Source: Ehretia macrophylla (lineage: Eukaryota > Streptophyta > Magnoliopsida > Boraginales > Ehretiaceae). Taken from it: DNA of 64,000 bases. The translations under genes and the position numbers were made by a program. Location of the stretch: assembly GCA_037974665.1 (NCBI GenBank), contig CM075783.1, positions 18,012,762-18,076,761 of the forward strand, written 5' to 3'. Of this stretch, positions 56,800-64,000 are shown one piece after another (positions within the stretch are counted from its first letter, which is position 1; each line of letters starts with the position of its first letter). The notes beneath the pieces were generated by a model. It saw only the letters and a program-made list of their open reading frames with translations, did not search any database and was not told where the DNA came from.

Positions 56800-57825
56800 C
56801 TAATTGGACTTCTCACGATTGACAATCTTTTGAACACATGGCTGGCAGAGGTTAAAATAGCAAGTTTCACATTCAAACCCCATGTTTCCTTTCAAATTAT
56901 CATCACATTTGTTACAACGGAATTTATATTTAACTTTCCTCACAAAGGTGAGGGGATGTGGGTGATACTCAATTTGAAGTTTACCCCCAAACTTCACTTT
57001 ACTATCATATTTGCCAAGTCTAGGAATGCATCTAAGATGAAAAGAATTGTCGCATTCACGACAATGATATAGCCAGTACTTGGGATGGGCTTCTTCTTCA
57101 CAAATGTCACAAATAAATTCATCAGGATGATAATAGAAGGGTGGAAAGCTCAGTGTGAGAGGGTGTTTATCCCATCTATGTCTGACAGTCTGAGGGCATG
57201 TTGCGCAAGACATACCCAAATTGTACTCATCGCAAGTCTTGCAACTGAAGAAGACATCCCGATGGCCGGAATTACAGGCGTTGCAAAACTTATAGTCATT
57301 CTCACCTCGAAAAAGGAAGTGGTGGTGAGCTTCATGCTTAATTGCAGGAGGAAAAAGAGCACAATTGATGTCAAGCGTTAAGTGACACTCCTTGCACTCA
57401 TAGAAAATCCGTTACATAACCAGCAACAACAACTACATTTAAAATAACCAAAAAACTCCTGGCGGCAATGATTGAGGGAGAGTTGATGCTGGGGATGATA
57501 GGAAGATGAGAGATTATTTGGTAGTTGATCAGCGCAATGTAAATGGATGAAGTAGCTGCACTGAGCACAACCATAACATGAACCTGAAATGGGTTCAATG
57601 CAAGCACTGCACACTGTTTCCTGATCATCGCCATCCATTTCACTGTAGTCATCTTGGATATTGGTGAGAATCAAAGGGTGGTCATGATGACTGAAGTGAT
57701 TAATAATTTCTTTTGATTGTTCAATCAGTACTGGGAGACCTTCATCCTTCAAGAAATGTCGAATCAGTTGTGCGGATAAGACCTCTGCGGGCAAGCTGAT
57801 CCAATTTGGCGGGATCTCACCAACA
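56800..57825 (-). pseudogene. DC1 gene 3, exon 2 (one frameshift)
   Basis: From the acceptor (T run then ctag, AG at 57826-57827) the frame reads VGEIPPNWISLPAEVLSAQ, CSACIEPISGSCYGCAQC and CSCCCWLCNGF. A 1-nt deletion near 57408 (ggattttctat against ggattcttctat in gene 2) shifts the frame, after which YECKECHLTLDINC, FSCKTCDEYNLGMSC, FICDICEEEAHPKYWLYHC, FRCNKCDDNLKGNMGFEC and the C-terminus NREKSN-stop at 56800 are open. Very similar to gene 2 exon 2 but without its 45-bp insertion. Confidence 0.85.
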
Positions 57826-58371
57826 CTAGAAAAAAAAAACAATGTTATGCCACTATTTCAGATAGAACATTGGCAAAATGAGGAAAACGACAAAAAGCAG
57901 GAAAGAAAAAAACTAAAAGGTAAAAACATTTGAGTTTAATAAGTCGTGTCTTATAAGGCTGATCCGAATTCGTGTGGTGTGTGCAGCACCTAACTACTAT
58001 TTGTCACGTCATCCATTTTAAAGCAATCTTTGCAATTAATCCGAATAATTAATTATTCTTAAACCACTGTTAGTAATTAATGGGCTAAGCATAATTCAAC
58101 TTTTAATTTGGAAAGGAGAAGATAAAAAGAAAAAAAAAACCCTCACAAATCACAATCGTGTATAGCACTATATAAGCACTCTAAGTGAAGAAAGTAGGCT
58201 ATGCATTTTCGTTGAGATGCTAGACGAATTTTGGTGGAAACCTTTCAAAAACTTTAAAATGGTTTAACTAAACCAATTTTGGGCATCGCAAGTAAACAAT
58301 TAAATAAACATTTTTCAATCCAAAAAATAAAAATAAAAATGAGAAAGCAAAAGAGAGGAGAGAATACTGAC

Positions 58372-59374
58372 GAGTTAGCTTCGGCTGCTTCATCCTCTTC
58401 GGAATAGGATATCATGCACTTGATATGGACAAAATATCTGCAAGGACCACAATAAAGAAGCCAATAATTTTGGAATAGTTTTTTCCCTACAAATATCACA
58501 CTTTAGTCCATAACGTCGGTATTGTTCTGGAAAACAATAAGCTACGACGAGAGGATGAAGGTGGCACTTGTGCGACAAGCTGCTTGGCATTGATCCACAA
58601 GTCTTGTGGATCCAAAACGAGCATACAGTGCAATCATATGACTCATCTTTCTCTTCTGTGCCACAAGCATCACATCTAAACAAGGCACTTCTTAATTGGA
58701 GTTCTAGGGGATGCTGATGGCTTGGATGTTCAAGTATTGTGCCATGTAATTCAGCACATAAAACATCCAAATAAAACTCACGCACTCGTAACAGCCATAG
58801 GCAAAACCACTCCCGCAGGATCTGTCACATATATTACATGTTGACCCAGAAGGCGACAGGATTTGTGGAGGAAGACTTCATATATGCTGCAAAAATATGT
58901 TGACGACCCTGAGACTATTAATTGTTCACAAACGTAACACATGACAACTTTCTCGCTGCTCATATCTTCTTGTTGCAATTCCTTGAGGATAAGTGGATGC
59001 TTCCCATCGATAGTGTGTTTAAATATCTCTAATTGAGCACAAAAAACATCCACATCAAAATGACACTCGGAACAGTGATAGATGAAACCACTCCAACTTC
59101 TTCTACAGATATTACATCTGCAGTTTTTTTACCAGTAGTAAGGCGACTTGCTATAGAGTTTAAGTGGATGTTCATAATGCATTTGATGCGTAAACTCTAA
59201 TGGCAACTCTGCACAAGATCTGTGGAGGAAGACTTCACATTCGCTGCAACAATACGTTGACCCCGACACGGGTTGTTGACAACCGTAGCAAACAACTTCC
59301 TTATTGTCTTCTTCTTTCATTTCCTTGAGAATAAGTTGATGCTCCTCATGGCTAAAATGATTGATGATCTCCAT
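58372..59374 (-). pseudogene. DC1 gene 3, exon 1 (several lesions)
   Basis: Starts MEIINHFSHEEHQLILKEM at 59374. Lesions compared with genes 1 and 2: TCA to TAA after SKSPYYW (about 59126-59128); a deletion of roughly 100 bases that removes the end of the module after FLHKSC and shifts the frame (about 58852); another shift at about 58785; and a 1-nt insertion in an A run near 58482 (CREK-K-LFQNYW). FCSIC is FCSIY here. The exon ends at donor GTCAGT (58370-58371); the 546-bp intron (57826-58371) leads to exon 2. Confidence 0.85.
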
Positions 59375-59626
59375 CTCTATTTCTCTCTAATTTCTTTCTT
59401 ACTCTTTTCCTCTCGCAGAATTAAAATGCTATGAATACAAAGCCTTTGCTGCTAGTGATGAGACTCAATAAATAGGTAAAACTCAACTACAATTCTACCA
59501 TGGTAGGTGAGCCCATGACTTGTCGCCTTGTATTCATATATAACAACAAATACTTGAATTAGATGATTAAGTATTGACTCAATATACCCAAAATAATAAA
59601 CATAGCATTATTGTGTATTATAAATG

Positions 59627-59980
59627 CAATATAATAACAACCATCTCCCTTTCTCTCTCCCTCTCCAAACAACCTGTCTCTTGTCTTTTTGTACGGATGC
59701 TGGTAATTAATACATAATTATCTCTGTTTTTCTTTTTTTTTTTCAATATAATAACAACTATCTCCCTTTCTCTCTCCCTCTTCAAACAACCTGTCTCTTG
59801 TCTCTTTGTGCGGATACTGGTAGTTAATACATAATTATCTCTGTTTTTCTTTTTTTTTTCAATATAATAACAACCATCTCCCTTTCTCTCTCCCTCTCCA
59901 AACAACCTGTCTCTTGTCTCTTTATGCGAATGCTGATAGTTGATACGTAATTAACACTGTTTTTCTTTTCTTTTTTTTAA
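59627..59980. repeat. About 117-bp tandem repeat, three copies, upstream of gene 3
   Basis: The unit runs from caatataataacaac(c/t)atctccc through cctgtctcttgtc to tctgtttttctttt. Copies begin near 59627, 59744 and 59861. One diverged copy lies upstream of gene 1, where the gypsy element inserted. Confidence 0.85.
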
Positions 59981-59999
59981 ATTTATTCAAAAAAAACTT

Positions 60000-60720
60000 A
60001 AACCGTATCACATATATCAAATATCATTAATAATAATTAATCTTACAACCTCTCGCAGTTACAGTAATAACATACCACTAGACCTATGCCCGATGGTCTA
60101 CCTCTGCTTTTCTTTATTTGGCTAGTTTTATAAATACAATGGGAGACAGTGAAGGTTAACAAAGATACAATCTTTTTGCCCGCCTCGTGTGTTGACAAAG
60201 AAATGCCGAGACCAAACCTAGTCTTTGTTTATTGTGTGTGTTTTCTATAATTTAACCTCTAATGTTTTTGGTTGCTAATAGCAATAATGAAATTTTCCTA
60301 TGTATGAATGCATGCTTTGGGCAAACATTTCCTATAAATTATTTTTGTATGTAATTATTTTATGATGGCCATCTAAGTTACCGTTCAGTTGGGTTTTTAC
60401 ATACAATTTACAATTATATGTAATTAAAAATGTTCCAAAAATATACATGAAGAACTTTAATACTAAATTCAGTATCTTCATACACTGTTTAATGCCATAA
60501 AAGAATACTAACCTTTTATATAGCGTAATATATTTGATCGTTGAATGTGCTTGTTCTTGCGTGTGTCGTGAATTAAAGTGCACAATACAGTCTTGTGCTC
60601 TGATAATTCACAGCCTAAATATCTTTTAAATAGATATGCTTTTAGAGAGTTTTTTTCCTTCTGTTTCTTGTGTCTGATACTAATAAAACGTATATGTTCT
60701 ATTTAGTGGATTGGACTTAA
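60000..60720. other. Upstream block of gene 3, no gene
   Basis: 60167-60385 matches 19170-19400 upstream of gene 1. Nothing coding recognised. Confidence 0.45.
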
Positions 60721-60728
60721 ATACCCAG

Positions 60729-60813
60729 TGTTGGGAAGTTACCCAATTTCCCACACTTGGGTCTAATGGGTTGGGTCAGCCCATCTAGGGCAACCTAGGA
60801 TCCAAATCCAACA
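60729..60813 (-). repeat. Candidate very short copia LTR
   Basis: Plus-strand TGTTGG...CCAACA over 85 bases, directly preceded (in element sense) by gtgggaga, the usual copia polypurine tract next to TGTTGG. An 85-bp LTR is unusually short. It may be truncated or internally deleted, and the 5' LTR is outside the window. Confidence 0.5.
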
Positions 60814-60829
60814 TCTCCCACTCGCACAA
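60814..60829 (-). other. Copia polypurine tract
   Basis: Minus strand ttgtgcgagtgggaga immediately before TGTTGG. Position and sequence fit plus-strand priming in Ty1/copia elements. Confidence 0.6.
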
Positions 60830-61904
60830 GATGGGCAAAATAATATCCACCATTATCCCTCAAGAAACTGATTCCAAAGTATAATCAAACTCATACAAGT
60901 AAATAGGTCATGCGACTCGCGAGCACACAACAAGTGGAGGCTCAAAGACCATGCACCTGTTAAGGATGACATGGGAGCCACTATCTTCAAAAGAATATAG
61001 AGTCTCGCTATACCCTAGACCAAATTAAGTTCACATCAGTCATTGCACACCTAATCCCTCTTAGGCTATGCATGACCTTTAAAATCTCAATCATGTATTT
61101 ATAGTTATATTTGATCACAAAGATTGTTCAATCACATAGATTGTATAACTGGTCGACCAATGAACACATGCAGTGCTAGATGTGAACAGTCTTCCCTTCA
61201 CTCAATACCATTCTATATCAAGTTAACTGCTTTCCCGGACATGACCCATATGATTGAATCCTACGTGATCTTTAGGCAACATACCAAAGTAGCTAACATT
61301 AAACTTGATTTATCAGAATATGAGCGTAGGTCACAAAGAGTATATTAAAAGAAGCATCTATTGCTTCAAAGTCTCACACAGTAATGAAGCAGGGATTCAT
61401 TCATCAACTTTCTTATATAGTCGCTAGAGCACACGCGGTATGAAACATGTGTTACGGTGTGACTTCCTTTAGAAAAGGGAGTACGTCTTTATTTAATTCT
61501 AACACCGTACAGATTCTGATTTAGTTATCACTCAAATAACTAACCTGAATCCTCGAACTTAATACTCACAGTAATCGAGGTTTTATATCTGGCTATAAAC
61601 AGGTTGTATGGATTGTGGGAATCCATATCAACCTCACATTAGTCTTAATTATAATACATACAATATGAGGTTTCATCTTAATAATTTTCGTTGGAACTAA
61701 TCCCTGACCAATTTTCAAAGGGACACTCATATAAGTATAGTATTTTCAACAAATACTAACTAACTTATATTGTCTCATCTCTGCACGCTCCCACTGCGCC
61801 AAAGGCGATTGCTCGTATGAGAGAGCCAATCTCTCTAACCTGTCGGCGTACAATTTGATGCCAATTGTATATGCTAACATACTCATACACATTCTAATTT
61901 ACAT

Positions 61905-61990
61905 ATTTCACAAAGATTTAACACTACTTAAGTGCATACACAGTCTCATTCATATATATCACAAAGATTTAACACTACTTAAGTGCATCA
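61905..61990. repeat. Short tandem repeat in copia 3' region
   Basis: cacaaagatttaacactact followed by taagtgcat occurs twice, at about 61910 and 61960. Confidence 0.85.
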
Positions 61991-62078
61991 AAATATTTCA
62001 TTTATTTATTTATTTTGCATCTGAAATATACAATTGTATGAGTACAGAAGTGATCATTTCACAACATGTAAACATACA

Positions 62079-63419
62079 TCAAATTTTGCGCAATCCTAGA
62101 GATTTTACATGAGATAAATATATATCTCTAAGAATTGGCTTAATGAGTGGGTCGGCTACAATCTCATGCGTAGAGATATGTTCAATAATCACTTCTTTCA
62201 TTGACACCATATCTTTTATAAAATTATACTTAATGTCTATGTGTTTAGTCTTGCCATGGTATTTTGGATCCTTAGTGTAGGCAATGGCTGCTTGACTATC
62301 ACAAGACTGTCACCAGTTTTTCAGTATTTGTGAATACTCCCAAATCCAACATGAACCTTTTAAGCCACACCGTTTCTTGTACAACCGCTGAGCAAGCCAC
62401 AAACTCAGCTTCCATGGTAGATAATGCTATGTAGGTTTGCTTCTTGCTACACCAATAAATAGCCCCACTATTCAGCAAGAAAGCATACCCAGAAGTTGAT
62501 TTACGCTCATCTGGATTACTACCCCAGTCAGCGTCTGTAAATCCCTTTAGATTTAGGTCAACTCTTTTGTAGCATAAGCAATAATCCAAAGTGCCCTTCA
62601 GATATCTCAGAATCCTCTTAACAACTTGCCAATGAGCTCGTCCAGGGTTGGATTGATAACGACTTACCATTCCTATGGCAAAACATATATTTGGCCTTCC
62701 ACATAACATGGCATACATCAAACTACCTACAACACTCGCATAAAGAACAACATTCATGTCTTCTATTTCTTCTGGAGTTTTGGGACACATTTCTTGGTTC
62801 ATGCTTTCACCTTTGGCTATAGGAGTATCAATAGGTTTGCAGTTATGCATTTGGAATCGTTCAAAAACTTTCTTGATATAAGATTCTTGCGACAAAGCAA
62901 GAAGTCTTTTTGATTAATCCCTCTGAATCTTGACTCCAAGTACATATGCTGCCTCACCCATATCTTTCATCTCGAAAGTTGAAGATAACCACTTTTTTAC
63001 GGTGATTATATAATCCTTACTATTCTCAGCCAACAAAATATCGTCAACATACAGAGATAGAATTACATATCTATTCTGAGACCTCTTGACATATACACAG
63101 TGATCTTCTTGAACCATAACAAAACCATACGAAATGATTTCTCGATGGAACCTTGGATACCACTATCTGGATGATTGCTTCAACCCGTAAATAGATCTTT
63201 GGAGTTTGCACACTTTGCTCTCTTGACTTTTTTCTATGAACCTTACAGGTTGTTCCATGTAGATCTCTTCATCTAGTTCTCCATTGAGAAATGCCTTTTT
63301 ACATCCATCTGATGTAATTCCATGTCTTGATGAGCGACTATGGCTAAAATTAGTCGGATTGAGGCAAACCTAACCACCGGAGAGAATGTTTCCTCATAAT
63401 CTATACCCTCCATCTGGGT
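62079..63419 (-). pseudogene. Copia pol, RT to RNase H
   Basis: Read from 63419 downward: [24 protein letters not shown] followed by a 1-nt lesion (about 63290), [10 protein letters not shown]-stop-WYPRFHREI (CAG to TAG, about 63163), SLYVDDILLAENSKD, LGVKIQRD-stop-SKRLLALSQ (about 62916), then the open RNase H frame 62895-62299 with TDADW and STMEAEF. A 2-nt deletion near 62298 ends that frame; the next gives CDSQAAIAYTKDPKYHGKTKHIDI and IYLSHVKSLGLRKI-stop at 62079-62081. The YVDD box and RNase H acidic residues are present, but the gene is dead. Confidence 0.85.
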
Positions 63420-64000
63420 TTAGTCTTGCCATGGTATTTTGGATCCTTAGTGTAGGCAATGGCTGCTTGACTATCACAAGACTGTCACCAGTTTTTTAGT
63501 ATTTGTGAATACTCCCAAATCCAACATGAACCTTTTAAGCCACACCGTTTCTTGTACAACCGCTGAGCAAGCCACAAACTCAGCTTCCATGGTAGATAAT
63601 GCTATGTAGGTTTGCTTCTTGCTACACCAATAAATAGCCCCACTATTCAGCAAGAAAGCATACCCAGAAGTTGATTTACGCTCATCTGGATTACTACCCC
63701 AGTCAGCGTCTGTAAATCCCTTTAGATTTAGGTCAACTCTTTTGTAGCATAAGCAATAATCCAAAGTGCCCTTCAGATATCTCAGAATCCTCTTAACAAC
63801 TTGCCAATGAGCTCGTCCAGGGTTGGATTGATAACGACTTACCATTCCTATGGCAAAACATATATTTGGCCTTCCACATAACATGGCATACATCAAGCTA
63901 CCTACAACACTCGCATAAGGAACAACATTCATGTCTTCTATTTCTTCTGGAATTTTGGGACACATCCCTTGGTTCAGGCTTTCACCTTTGGCTATAGGAG
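63418..64000 (-). repeat. Start of second copy of a 1175-bp tandem duplication in copia pol
   Basis: 63418-64000 repeats 62243-62825 with only about half a dozen differences (for example ttttc to ttttt near 63495 and aagaac to aggaac near 63918). It carries the same 2-nt deletion before CDSQAA, so the lesion predates the duplication. Period 1175 bases; the remainder lies outside the window. Confidence 0.88.

Larger units (their letters stand above)
60729..64000 (-). mobile_element. Ty1/copia retrotransposon, 3' part, runs off the window
   Basis: Minus-strand element: pol (RT and RNase H) from the window edge to 62079, about 1.3 kb of non-coding DNA, a polypurine tract and a candidate 3' LTR ending at 60729. 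The protein is typical copia: [72 protein letters not shown] and CSKKQTYIALSTMEAEFVAC. Stops and frameshifts in pol and an internal 1175-bp tandem duplication show it is inactive. The 5' half lies beyond 64000. Confidence 0.85.

Noticed and set aside
1-64000. tRNA, rRNA, CRISPR arrays, bacterial operons
   Set aside because: Scanned by eye for conserved tRNA arms, rRNA words and regularly spaced repeats; none found. The tandem repeats present lack CRISPR spacing.

Overview
The window is nuclear DNA of a flowering plant, most likely a eudicot. The genes are two-exon members of the plant-specific DC1 (cysteine/histidine-rich C1) family with GT-AG introns. The background is AT-rich and packed with plant-type transposons: a Ty3/gypsy element of Tat-like layout, Ty1/copia, LINEs, Harbinger, hAT, Mutator and CACTA-like elements. 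I saw no rRNA, tRNA, CRISPR or bacterial-style operon, and I cannot name the species.

The backbone is a decayed tandem cluster of DC1 genes. I find eight copies or pieces: gene 1 (6233-8592, -), gene 4 (32733-33362, +), gene 2 (33965-36277, -), gene 5 (38458-38740, -), gene 6 (40354-42755, -), gene 7 (45662-47021, -), gene 8 (53700-54515, -) and gene 3 (56800-59374, -). Only gene 2 reads as intact: exon 1 at 35202-36277 and exon 2 at 33965-35030 join in frame to give 713 residues. Genes 1 and 3 keep the same exon layout but carry stops and frameshifts. The others are truncated or interrupted by transposons. Flanking sequence is shared between copies, so the cluster grew by duplication of blocks larger than the genes.

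Region by region. 1-2000: unassigned DNA and a 5'-truncated LINE. 4155-4720: a pseudogene resembling plant mobile-domain (PMD / aminotransferase-like) proteins. 6.2-8.6 kb: DC1 gene 1. 8910-18990: a complete but inactive gypsy element with 5-bp target duplication, diverged LTRs, gag-pol with dual RNase H, and an antisense extra ORF with its own TATA box. 20.2-21.0 kb: nested Harbinger-like foldback MITEs. 21.6-22.6 kb: a minus-strand retroelement with poly-A tail. 23.0-27.5 kb: a 2.1-2.3 kb tandem duplication. 28.1-30.2 kb: LTR remnants. 32.7-47 kb: DC1 genes 4, 2, 5, 6 and 7 with LINE, MITE and Mutator-like insertions. 47.4-56.3 kb: further DNA transposons and DC1 gene 8. 56.8-59.4 kb: DC1 gene 3. 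60.7 kb to the end: a minus-strand copia element with an internal tandem duplication.

The only likely functional product is the DC1 protein of gene 2. DC1 proteins are known as zinc-binding signalling and defence-related proteins; the retained W-box fits that, but it is inference. I found no convincing new biochemical system. The more interesting material is structural: tail-to-tail inverted DC1 copies, LINE stubs of only 14-28 bp with target duplications, a possible organelle DNA insert, and insertions that can be verified against paralogous empty sites inside the same window.
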